Shown: positions 1-6,117 of the stretch, one piece after another
Layout of the letters: each line of letters starts with the position of its first letter
Numbering within the stretch: the stretch's first letter is position 1
Assembly (NCBI GenBank): GCA_002084865.1
Contig: NBMG01000022.1
Location: 1 to 7,259 of the forward strand
Origin: Candidatus Atribacteria bacterium 4572_76
GTDB taxonomy: Bacteria > Atribacterota > Phoenicimicrobiia > Phoenicimicrobiales > Phoenicimicrobiaceae
Length of the DNA stretch: 7,259 nt
Direction: 5' to 3'
Notes under the pieces: model-generated
What the model was told of the DNA's origin: nothing
What the model saw: only the letters and a program-made list of their open reading frames with translations
The model's database searches: none
Position numbers and translations under genes: made by a program

Positions 1-92
1 ACATCACAAGAATAAACTTCTTCTCCGGTTACTTTACCAATATTTTTAATATCATACCTTTTACCGACAACGTCAAACTGCTCTTTCTCCAA
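1..92 (-). CDS. Xanthine dehydrogenase/aldehyde oxidase family molybdopterin-binding subunit, N-terminal fragment (runs off left edge)
   Basis: Only 30 codons are visible. They contain VGKRYDIKNIGKVTGEEVY (residues 9-27) followed by SCD. This matches the N-terminal signature of the large molybdenum-cofactor subunit of xanthine dehydrogenase, aldehyde oxidase, CO dehydrogenase and 4-hydroxybenzoyl-CoA reductase type enzymes, usually VGKR...(R)xDxxxKVTGxAxYxxD. These hydroxylases transfer water-derived oxygen to a carbon centre and pass electrons to Fe-S and FAD partners, none of which is visible here. There is no ATG between the in-frame upstream stop (135-137) and this motif, so the start must be TTG or GTG. 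I chose TTG at 92-90 because GAGGGTGG ends 5 bases before it; TTG at 95 and GTG at 101 are alternatives. It lies about 200 bases downstream of the AOR gene on the same strand. The family is fairly sure; the substrate is unknown. Confidence 0.72.
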   Translation of the reverse strand, partial: MEKEQFDVVGKRYDIKNIGKVTGEEVYSCD

Positions 93-216
93 CAAAACCA
101 CCCTCTTTTTATATTTATTTCTGCTATATTTGTATTAAATGAGTTATTTTCACAAGCATCTGATTAATTTCATTCTATCATTTTCTAATTTTTTTATAAA
201 ATATTTTTTACATTCT

Positions 217-225
217 ATTATAGCA
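217..225 (-). promoter_or_regulatory. Possible extended -10 promoter for the XDH-type gene
   Basis: The minus strand reads TGCTATAAT, a perfect extended -10 element (TGn plus TATAAT), inside the roughly 200-base AT-rich gap between the AOR stop and the XDH-type start. No good -35 is present at 16-18 bases, which is tolerable for extended -10 promoters. The predicted transcript would start near position 210, giving a leader of about 115 bases. In DNA this AT-rich, TATAAT-like words arise by chance (a second one lies about 25 bases upstream), so confidence is limited. I see no gene and no convincing terminator in the rest of the gap. Confidence 0.33.
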
Positions 226-293
226 ATTACTAAAATAACTATTATATTCAAATGATACATCAATTTTAGCAATAATACATAATTGGATAGTGA

Positions 294-2180
294 TTATTTT
301 AATCTGTTCTCTTTTTCCAACTTATTAGCAATATCATTCAAACCTATTTTCTCAAGTCCTTTCCGAGTTTGCCAACCAGTCTCTATATCCCATCCGTGTA
401 ATCTGTAAATAGTATCTAACATCCTATCCCATATCTCGTGGTCAATATGTTCCCCTTTGTAAGGTCCTGATTTAACCGGTTCATTATAATATCGTTTACA
501 TGGATAATCATCATTTCTGTCAAATCCTGCATGAATAGTATTAAAAGCTTTTTCTAAATTATGTGTTTGTAATCCAATATGCAATAACTCATCTTTAGAA
601 AGTAATCTTCCTGTTGCACTGGAAAATAATTCAACCCAGTCATCTACGGTCTGCCCATATACATAACTACATAACCCTAACATATCTTGGACAGCCTTTT
701 TTTTCTGATTATAATATATATCCTCTGGCACGTTTTCATATGAATTAATCGGCCTATCACTTCTTAGCCAAAAACCATTCAAACTACCCCGTAAATGTCT
801 GCCTGCAACCGGTGATAAAATAATTCCAAATCCCCATCCTTTATTAATTCGAATTCCATCCAAAGAATCCTGTCCTTTAACATGAATGACAAATTTTTCA
901 GAATTCTTACCCAGTTTTTCCGCTGCCTTTAAAGCCCCATCTGCTAGAAAATCACCAAAACCTTCCCGATAAGCTAATTTTTTTAGCATTTCTATCATAA
1001 CTTGGTAATTTCCCCATACTAATTCAAGTCCATCGGTCTCCTTCTTGGTTATTAACCCTTTTTCATAACATTCAAAAGCCCAAGAAATTGCCTGAGCAGC
1101 ATTGTCCCCATCCAAACCTAATTGGTTAGTTAATAAATGGGCATATATCGCCGCTTCCAGGTTTGTATTATCAATTTTTGTACAATAGGAATTTGCAGAA
1201 TTATTCCACCACCCTTCTCCCTGTACTTTATATGGTCCTTCTTTAATGTCCATCCAAGGTTTACAGGAAATCGGACAACTAAAGCATGCAACTGTTGCTT
1301 TTCGGTATTTTTTTATTTCTTGTTCAGCAATTTTTGCAATTTTATCTTTGCCCCAATGCTCATCTTGTCCATTTCTAACCGGTCTATATCCTTGTTCCCA
1401 GGAAGGAGAATCTAATCGTCCTCCCATTGCACCATAATAACCTTTTTCTCGAATTTCATTAATTAATTGCCATTTATTTATTTTGCCCATCTCTTTATCC
1501 ACAGCAATCATAAATCTATCAGGTTGAGCGACCTCAATACTTCTCTTCCCTCGAACTGCTATGGCTTTTAGGTTTTTTGAGCCCATCACTGCCCCACATC
1601 CTGAACCACCAGCAGCACATCCTCTATCCGCAATAATACAAGCAGATTTTACTAAATTTTCACCTGCTGGACCAATAGCTGCTACTCTAATTTTTTCGTC
1701 ATTTAAATTCTGACGAATTTCCCTTTCTGTTTCCCAGGTAGTTTTCCCCCAAATAGAATCAGCATTCCTTATTTCAATTTTTCCATTACATATCCAAATG
1801 TAAACAGGATTTTTAGCTTTTCCGCTTATTACTATGTTGTCAAATCCGGCAAATTTTAGTTCAGCACCAAAAAAACCGCCCACATTAGCTGAACCTATAC
1901 CATCATTAAAAACATTTTTAGTATCAACAGATATCCTGCATGCTCCCGGGGCAAGAGTGCCTACCAATACACCGACACCAAAAGTGAGTAAATTTTGAGG
2001 ATCATTCCATTTTACCTCTGGATCTAGCTCATTTAAGAGTATCCACGTATTTATAGCTCTTCCACCTATCCATCTATTAGCATATTTTTCTGTCGGTTCA
2101 ATCCATATTTTATTATCGGTAAGGTTAATTCGTAAAATATTACCAGCATAACCGTAATGTTTATCACTTGTTTTTTTCAT
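294..2180 (-). CDS. Aldehyde:ferredoxin oxidoreductase family tungsten enzyme
   Basis: 628 residues, close to the 605-620 usual for AOR and FOR. These enzymes interconvert aldehydes and carboxylates at a tungsten bis-pyranopterin site, with ferredoxin as electron partner, in the cytoplasm. The N-terminal pterin-binding domain (about 1-212) ends in GCGAVMGSKNLKAIAVRG (195-211), typical of the family. The [4Fe-4S] ligands are C299, C302 and C306 (CxxCxxxC) plus C504. C306 and C504 are 198 apart, against 199 in Pyrococcus furiosus AOR (C295, C494). D499-xx-G-L-C504 and N352-xx-G-L-D357 match the two pterin-binding DxxGL(C/D) motifs. H462, in AGRHLRG, is a likely counterpart of the active-site His. 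The usual EYET-like segment is replaced by EGWW (322-325). The start ATG overlaps the stop of the upstream ferredoxin gene (ATGA), with AGGGGAG as Shine-Dalgarno, so the two are translationally coupled. The substrate cannot be assigned; an AOR-family enzyme acting on something other than a simple aldehyde is possible. Confidence 0.95.
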   Translation of the reverse strand: MKKTSDKHYGYAGNILRINLTDNKIWIEPTEKYANRWIGGRAINTWILLNELDPEVKWNDPQNLLTFGVGVLVGTLAPGACRISVDTKNVFNDGIGSANVGGFFGAELKFAGFDNIVISGKAKNPVYIWICNGKIEIRNADSIWGKTTWETEREIRQNLNDEKIRVAAIGPAGENLVKSACIIADRGCAAGGSGCGAVMGSKNLKAIAVRGKRSIEVAQPDRFMIAVDKEMGKINKWQLINEIREKGYYGAMGGRLDSPSWEQGYRPVRNGQDEHWGKDKIAKIAEQEIKKYRKATVACFSCPISCKPWMDIKEGPYKVQGEGWWNNSANSYCTKIDNTNLEAAIYAHLLTNQLGLDGDNAAQAISWAFECYEKGLITKKETDGLELVWGNYQVMIEMLKKLAYREGFGDFLADGALKAAEKLGKNSEKFVIHVKGQDSLDGIRINKGWGFGIILSPVAGRHLRGSLNGFWLRSDRPINSYENVPEDIYYNQKKKAVQDMLGLCSYVYGQTVDDWVELFSSATGRLLSKDELLHIGLQTHNLEKAFNTIHAGFDRNDDYPCKRYYNEPVKSGPYKGEHIDHEIWDRMLDTIYRLHGWDIETGWQTRKGLEKIGLNDIANKLEKENRLK

Positions 2181-2428
2181 TTTATTGCTCCCCTGGCTCC
2201 GAAAACACAGTATTTAACACATAGAGGAGCGTCTTCGTTTTCACAAAAATCACAAGTATCATCTATTTTCATAATTATTTTTTTATTTTCATTACTTCTT
2301 GAAACTGTAGTACTAGACAATTCTGGATTGAAGAATTTATGTCCACTTTTATGAAAGGAACAAGCTAATTCACACCTTAGGCATCCTTTGCATTTTTTTG
2401 GGTCCAACCATAATTTAAAAACCTTCAT
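2177..2428 (-). CDS. Two-cluster [4Fe-4S] ferredoxin-like electron-transfer subunit of the AOR
   Basis: 83 residues with eight cysteines in two groups: CxxCxxCxxxC (KCKGCLRCELAC, residues 12-23) and CxxCx7CxxxC (residues 59-74). By analogy with ferredoxins, three Cys of one group plus the last Cys of the other should hold each of two [4Fe-4S] clusters. The CELACSFHKxG and APLC segments resemble the small Fe-S subunits encoded beside AOR genes. It is shorter than the 140-170 residue four-cluster relatives (DmsB/HycB-like), ending only nine residues after the last Cys. The Pro that normally follows that Cys is Val. Its stop overlaps the AOR start by 4 bases, so it is very probably the electron acceptor for AOR, linking it to the ferredoxin pool. 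A start six codons upstream (2446) is possible but has no ribosome binding site, whereas the chosen ATG is preceded by GGGGGG at 5 bases. Confidence 0.88.
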   Translation of the reverse strand: MKVFKLWLDPKKCKGCLRCELACSFHKSGHKFFNPELSSTTVSRSNENKKIIMKIDDTCDFCENEDAPLCVKYCVFGARGAIK

Positions 2429-2433
2429 TATTT

Positions 2434-2439
2434 CCCCCC
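2434..2439 (-). promoter_or_regulatory. Ribosome binding site that decides the ferredoxin start
   Basis: GGGGGG (context GTGGGGGGAAATA) ends 5 bases before the ATG at 2428. The upstream in-frame ATG at 2446 has only AT-rich sequence before it, and this G-run would fall inside its coding region. A G-run is not the perfect anti-Shine-Dalgarno match, but GGGG with a GTGGGG core pairs well through G-U wobble, and nothing else nearby qualifies. Confidence 0.6.
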
Positions 2440-2472
2440 ACTTCATCTGATATTTAGATTTCTATAAAAACC

Positions 2473-2520
2473 AAAAAATTTCCCGAGGATATTTTAATAG
2501 TAAAAAATCCCCGGGAATTT
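2473..2520 (-). terminator. Rho-independent terminator after livK
   Basis: In the minus-strand RNA, AAATTCCCGGGGAT (2520-2507) pairs with ATCCTCGGGAAATTT (2490-2476), with one G-U pair and one bulged base. The stem is followed by a run of six U's and then GGUUUUUA. The loop is AT-rich, about 16 bases. It lies 68 bases downstream of the livK stop. The U-run ends only about 45 bases before the ferredoxin start, leaving little space for a separate promoter after it. It therefore either ends the livK transcript or acts as an attenuator limiting read-through into the ferredoxin-AOR pair. The plus-strand direction has a weaker T-tract (TTTGTTTAATCTTTTT), and no plus-strand gene needs it. Confidence 0.75.
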
Positions 2521-2588
2521 GTTTAATCTTTTTCATCTAAATAATTAAGAAATTTCAGGTATAAATATTTTAACATTTTATAACCATT

Positions 2589-3743
2589 CTACTCCGACCA
2601 AGGAACCCATTTCCCATTCCGTGAAACTTTCAAAGTCAAACCACCGGTAACAGATTGGCCATCTTCATCTAATTTAGTTAATCCTATAACTCCATGATAT
2701 TCGAAATCTGGATCAGCAATATAGTCAACTATTGCTTTTCTATCCGGACCAACCTTTTTCAAAGCCTCCAAAATTATTCCTATTGCATCATAAGCATAGG
2801 GCCCGGTAGCTTCATAAGGTTCACTAAAACCTGCAGCTTTATAAGCTTTCACGAAATCAGAATCTTCACCTAATGCTAATTTTCCTACTATAATTGTACC
2901 CTCGGCAGCAGGTCCTGCAATTTCATTAAATGTTTCGGAATCTAATCCAGTTACTCCAAAGAAAACTATATCATCCATTCCCAATTCGTGCATTTGTCTC
3001 TTGCAAAGAGCCGCCTCTGTAGTAAGACCACCAAAATATATTGCTTCGGGTTTAAGGCCTTTAATTTTATTTAAAATGGGACGAAAATCTTTAGTTCCAA
3101 CACTAATTCCATCTTCGGATAATAAAATTCCTCCTCTTTCCCCTAAAACTTTCTTGAAATTATTATTGCAATTATCCCCATAGCTGCTGGTATCATAAAT
3201 ACTAGACCATTTTTTATGCCCCAGCTTGTCTACAACTAAGTCAATTCCAAAATTATGCTCAGCTATATTATCCGCACATATTCGCGAAACTTCTTTATAA
3301 TCATTCCCGCGGGTAATATCCGGATGTATACTGCTTGGCATTATCTGAGCAACGCCAAATCGGTGGAAAGTGTGCACTGTTGCTAAAGCTACTGCACTAT
3401 TAAAATGAGAGATTACCGCAACTACATCGGGATCTGAACATAGCTTTAATGCCGCAGCAACTCCTGTAGCTGGATCTGAAGCATCATCTTCAGCAACTAA
3501 CTTTATTTCATAGGGAAATTCACCTGAAGCATTCGCTTGAAGAATAGCTAATTCAGCACTATTCTTTGCTCCTATTCCAAGGTCAGCACAATTTCCCGTT
3601 AAGGGGTCAATGAAACCTATTTTTACTACCTTTTTTGCATCAGCCCAAACTAAATTTGTTTGACACAAGACAAACGTTAAAATCAAAGAAAAAACCAATA
3701 TTAGATATAACTTGTTTTTTAATATACTATTCATTTTTTTCAT
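2589..3743 (-). CDS. livK: Periplasmic amino-acid-type binding protein of the ABC importer (LivK/LivJ family)
   Basis: 384 residues, the usual length for type I periplasmic binding proteins of the Leu/Ile/Val family. It captures a small amino acid or related carboxylate outside the membrane and delivers it to LivHMGF. A Sec signal peptide is clear: a Lys-rich start, hydrophobic residues about 12-26, then LVWADA with a likely cut after A34 or A36. C27 follows Leu, so there is no lipobox. The mature protein starts KVVKIGFIDPLTGNCADLG (38-56). Family landmarks are SHFNSAVALA (112-121, binding-site Ser/Asn), SYGDNCNNNFKKVL (187-200), GTKDFRPIL (216-224) and YFGGLTTEAAL (236-246). It sits after livGFMH rather than before them. 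The start ATG has no adjacent Shine-Dalgarno; see the hairpin leader entry. The ATG three codons on (3734) is an alternative with the same problem. The ligand is not certain: family members also bind aromatic acids, amides and urea. Confidence 0.93.
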   Translation of the reverse strand: MKKMNSILKNKLYLILVFSLILTFVLCQTNLVWADAKKVVKIGFIDPLTGNCADLGIGAKNSAELAILQANASGEFPYEIKLVAEDDASDPATGVAAALKLCSDPDVVAVISHFNSAVALATVHTFHRFGVAQIMPSSIHPDITRGNDYKEVSRICADNIAEHNFGIDLVVDKLGHKKWSSIYDTSSYGDNCNNNFKKVLGERGGILLSEDGISVGTKDFRPILNKIKGLKPEAIYFGGLTTEAALCKRQMHELGMDDIVFFGVTGLDSETFNEIAGPAAEGTIIVGKLALGEDSDFVKAYKAAGFSEPYEATGPYAYDAIGIILEALKKVGPDRKAIVDYIADPDFEYHGVIGLTKLDEDGQSVTGGLTLKVSRNGKWVPWSE

Positions 3744-3796
3744 TGTATTAAAGAAGTTAAAGATATTAACTTACTTTAACACAAGTATACCTCCTT
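3743..3796 (-). promoter_or_regulatory. livK translation-start element: Shine-Dalgarno plus long hairpin bridging to the ATG
   Basis: On the minus strand a perfect AAGGAGG (3796-3790) is followed by TATAC, then a 42-base inverted repeat, then the TG of the livK ATG. The 5' arm TTGTGTTAAAGTAAGTTAA (3784-3766) pairs with the 3' arm TTAACTTCTTTAATACAA (3760-3743). This gives 18 base pairs, one of them G-U, with one bulged U and a 5-base loop (TATCT). Linearly the Shine-Dalgarno is 46 bases from the ATG; with the hairpin formed the gap is 5 bases, near the optimum. The hairpin itself is seen in the sequence. Its role as a bridge is inference, modelled on phage T4 genes 25 and 38. The stem is AU-rich, so it could respond to temperature or a bound factor. 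A DNA operator is the main alternative; there is no U-tract, so a terminator is unlikely. Confidence 0.6.
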
Positions 3797-3847
3797 TTTT
3801 ATGTTTTTATTTTGCTCACTTTTATTTACAATTTCTATTTTTATCAT
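3776..3847 (-). CDS. Possible 23-codon leader ORF upstream of livK
   Basis: ATG at 3847 opens a 23-residue frame (MIKIEIVNKSEQNKNIKKEV, then YLC) ending TAA at 3776. It is preceded by GAGGTGAT, a strong anti-Shine-Dalgarno match 4 bases from the ATG, and by a possible promoter just upstream. Its codons 18-20 (AAG GAG GTA) contain the Shine-Dalgarno proposed for livK. Its last two codons and stop lie in the 5' arm of the livK hairpin. A ribosome on this ORF would therefore cover the livK Shine-Dalgarno and melt the hairpin, which would suit a leader peptide controlling livK. The peptide is Lys/Ile-rich with one Leu, one Cys and two Val, and has no run of branched-chain codons of the classical attenuator kind. 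I recognise no family. It may be a chance ORF in AT-rich DNA. Confidence 0.35.
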   Translation of the reverse strand: MIKIEIVNKSEQNKNIKKEVYLC

Positions 3848-3864
3848 ATCACCTCACTTTCATC

Positions 3865-3893
3865 TTTATTTTTTCGACAATCTGCAACGACAA
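3865..3893 (-). promoter_or_regulatory. Possible sigma-70-type promoter for the livK transcript
   Basis: TTGTCG (3893-3888, four of six to TTGACA) and AATAAA (3870-3865, four of six to TATAAT) are separated by 17 bases. The predicted start is a few bases before the Shine-Dalgarno of the 23-codon leader ORF. The segment also has three closely spaced TTGTC words (TTGTCC, TTGTCG, TTGTCG), which could alternatively be protein-binding half sites. A separate promoter here would allow livK to be made in excess over the membrane parts, as is common for binding proteins. It is a weak match in AT-rich DNA. Confidence 0.3.
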
Positions 3894-3913
3894 AAGGACA
3901 AATTGCTTATTAA

Positions 3914-4828
3914 TTAGACTTTTTCGATAACTTTTTTACCAAGAATCCCGGATGGTTTAAAAAGCAGAAAAAGCACAACCACAATAAAAGCAAATATCTC
4001 TTTATAGGGTGAACCTCCGGGAACGAAAGCCATGGTAAAAGATTCCACTATACCTAAAATTAGCCCACCAATAATGGCCCCATATACATTTCCCAATCCC
4101 CCCATCACTGCAGCAGAAAATCCAATAATACCTCCCATTAGGCCCATATCAAATTTAACTATATTATAATATATACCATTTAAAATACCTGCCACTGCTC
4201 CTATAGTAGAAGCCAAAAAGAAAGTAATCATAAAAATTTTATCTAAATCTATACCCAATACTTGGGCTGCCTCTACATTTTGTGAAGTAGCTCGTATCTG
4301 TAAACCTATTTTAGTTTTATTTATAAAAATAGATAAAAGAAAATAAATTATTCCCGCAATTATTATAATCATAATATTACTAAATCTAACAGTTACCCCT
4401 CCCATCGAAAAAGCCCATTGAGGGAAACTTAAAGGGAAAAGCTTGGGACTGGCTCCAGAGGGATAAAATATTTTTATTCCTTCTCGAATTATAAAGCCTA
4501 ATGCAACTGTACTTAAAAGAATTATCAGCCCAGGAGACTTTCTAAAAGGCTTTACACAAATTTTTTCAACTATTGATCCAATTAAACCCGTTATTAACAC
4601 TGCAGAAACTACTGTAAGAAAAATTACTAACCAAGTTGGGAAAAATTCTATTTTTGATAAAAAAGTCATAACTGCCATGCTTACAAATGCACCTAAAAAA
4701 CATACATCTGCATGAGCAAACTGTACTACGTTTAATACTCCGAATAATAAAGAAAAACCAGAAGCAATAAGAGCATACATAATTCCCAACATTAAGCCCG
4801 TAATGACTTGATTAATAACTAAAACCAT
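3914..4828 (-). CDS. livH: Branched-chain-amino-acid-type ABC importer, membrane permease LivH
   Basis: 304 residues, close to E. coli LivH (308). It forms half of the transmembrane channel through which the ligand passes from the binding protein. About eight hydrophobic segments are visible (roughly 8-30, 42-57, 64-88, 99-117, 150-169, 197-220, 230-262, 276-292). Family landmarks are GLMLGIMYALIASGFSLLFG (11-30), LNVVQFAHAD (32-41; usually LNFAHGD), and the cytoplasmic EAA-like loop IRATSQNVEAAQVLGID (178-194), which contacts the ATPases. MGGLGNVYGAIIGG (242-255) and the KPSGILGKK terminus (291-299) are also typical. The ATG has AAAGGAG six bases upstream. It lies 49 bases after livM and ends the transporter block before the livK leader. 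Confidence 0.94.
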   Translation of the reverse strand: MVLVINQVITGLMLGIMYALIASGFSLLFGVLNVVQFAHADVCFLGAFVSMAVMTFLSKIEFFPTWLVIFLTVVSAVLITGLIGSIVEKICVKPFRKSPGLIILLSTVALGFIIREGIKIFYPSGASPKLFPLSFPQWAFSMGGVTVRFSNIMIIIIAGIIYFLLSIFINKTKIGLQIRATSQNVEAAQVLGIDLDKIFMITFFLASTIGAVAGILNGIYYNIVKFDMGLMGGIIGFSAAVMGGLGNVYGAIIGGLILGIVESFTMAFVPGGSPYKEIFAFIVVVLFLLFKPSGILGKKVIEKV

Positions 4829-4877
4829 GTTTAACTCCTTTCAATCAAATATAAAAATTTAGCAAGTATTCCCTTTT

Positions 4878-6074
4878 CTAAAATTTAAAAAAATTGTATT
4901 TTCTTATTCTTTCTGGAATAAGTCCTTGTGGTTTAAAGATTAATACTAAAATTATTATTATTCCATAAAATAACATCCTAGCCTCAGCAAAAAATCTAAT
5001 CTTCTCAGGTATAACAGTTAAAAGAACAGCTCCTATTATTACACCTAAAATATTATCAAGGCCTCCCAAAATAACTATACAAATTAACACAACCGAAAAA
5101 TGAAAAGTAAAACTTTCTGGAGAGATAAAACTGATATAATGTGCATAAATCGGTCCGGCCATTCCCCCAAAAATTGCTCCAATTGCAGAAGCTTCTAATT
5201 TTCCTTTATTAATATTTATTCCTTGGCATTTAGCTGCAATTTCATCTTCCCTAATAGCATTCCATATTAAGCCAGTTCTTGAATTATATAATCTTTTCGC
5301 TAAATATAGTGAAAATAAAACTACAGCCAATACAAGGTAATAATAATTTGCCTGAAATGGCAGATTAATTCCCAATATATTTAATGAAGAACTAAAAGAA
5401 TATTTTCCTATTGTAGGAAAAGGAATATTTGAGATGCCTCCAGAACCCCCGGTAAATCTTAAATTATTTACCAACAAATGAAAGATAATTTGAAACGCCA
5501 TAGTAACTAAAGCATAATAAAAACCTGTGCTTTTTAAAGTCAATGAGCCTATTAACAAACCAAAGACCGCAGAAATTATTATTGCAGCCAAAATCCCCAA
5601 CCAAAATGAAAAATTAAAATTAATTGTTAGCAAAGCCGAAGCATACGCACCTACACCAAAAAATGCTGCAAATGCAAAATTTACCATTCCAGTACTTCCT
5701 AATTGAATATTTAGCCCTAAAGCTATAATCAAATAGAGACCACTCATAATACAAATATGAAGTAAATATGAATTATCTTTAAATAAAAAAGGGATAAAAA
5801 CAAGCAACAAAATCATAAAAATAACTGAAAACGAATTACACCGGCTATATGATTCTTTTACAAGATTTGTAATTTTTTGGTTTCCCCGAAGTATAAAAAA
5901 TGCAATTATTGGCAATATAAGTAAGAATAATCTATAATCTATCCCTTTTGAGGATAAAAAATTTATGAACATATAAAAAATAATTACTTCTGTAACAATT
6001 ATTGTTAAAAAATAACTAATTTTTTTATATAATGTCTGGGAATAATCATTACTTCCATTATTTAAGTTACTCAT
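4878..6074 (-). CDS. livM: Branched-chain-amino-acid-type ABC importer, membrane permease LivM
   Basis: 398 residues from the second of two adjacent ATGs. AAGGAG ends 6 bases before this one and only 3 before the first (6077), so 6074 is preferred, though either may be used. It pairs with LivH to make the inner-membrane pore. The first 105 or so residues add two to three membrane spans before the conserved core, as in the long LivM of Gram-negative bacteria. Counting residues from the first ATG, the core starts with GLNIQLGSTGMVNFAFAAFF (121-140) and GVGAY. The EAA-like loop IREDEIAAKCQGININKGKL (275-294) and ILGGLDNILGVIIGA (336-350) follow. The ending FKPQGL (381-386) is typical of both Liv permeases. 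It is 43 bases after livF and 49 before livH. Confidence 0.94.
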   Translation of the reverse strand: MSNLNNGSNDYSQTLYKKISYFLTIIVTEVIIFYMFINFLSSKGIDYRLFLLILPIIAFFILRGNQKITNLVKESYSRCNSFSVIFMILLLVFIPFLFKDNSYLLHICIMSGLYLIIALGLNIQLGSTGMVNFAFAAFFGVGAYASALLTINFNFSFWLGILAAIIISAVFGLLIGSLTLKSTGFYYALVTMAFQIIFHLLVNNLRFTGGSGGISNIPFPTIGKYSFSSSLNILGINLPFQANYYYLVLAVVLFSLYLAKRLYNSRTGLIWNAIREDEIAAKCQGININKGKLEASAIGAIFGGMAGPIYAHYISFISPESFTFHFSVVLICIVILGGLDNILGVIIGAVLLTVIPEKIRFFAEARMLFYGIIIILVLIFKPQGLIPERIRKYNFFKF

Positions 6075-6117
6075 CATATTCTCCTTCTATTTTTTGCATG
6101 TTTTCAGATTAAAATTA

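Noticed and set aside
100..170. TTGTGA with a downstream AT-rich hexamer as a second promoter for the XDH-type gene
   Set aside because: At normal spacing the -10 would be CAAATA or AAATAT, too poor to separate from background in this composition.
223..290. Partial repeats of TTTTAGYAAT-like words near the AOR 3' end
   Set aside because: The copies are short, imperfect and A/T-only, and form no regular array or stable stem.
1137..1437. Open frames on the plus strand inside the AOR gene
   Set aside because: They lie opposite an AOR gene with clear family motifs throughout, have no ribosome binding site or recognisable domain, and their hydrophobic, Phe-rich composition is the usual complement of AT-rich coding sequence.
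3001..3183. Plus-strand open frame inside livK, and similar ones at 2157-2354, 3712-3930, 6390-6581, 6683-6916 and 6934-7182
   Set aside because: All are antisense to genes with strong family evidence or to the livK leader, and none shows a motif, start signal or codon pattern of its own.
3771..3782. GTG TTA AAG TAA as the original livK start, broken by a stop
   Set aside because: It is in frame with livK and has a good Shine-Dalgarno, but a complete signal peptide begins at the later ATG and needs no extension. The stop codon lies in the 5' arm of a well-paired stem, so a structural role explains it better than a mutation.
3743..3784. The livK leader hairpin as a rho-independent terminator
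   Set aside because: The stem is AU-rich and is followed by TGAAAAAAATG on the minus strand, with no U-tract. It also ends on the start codon of an intact gene.
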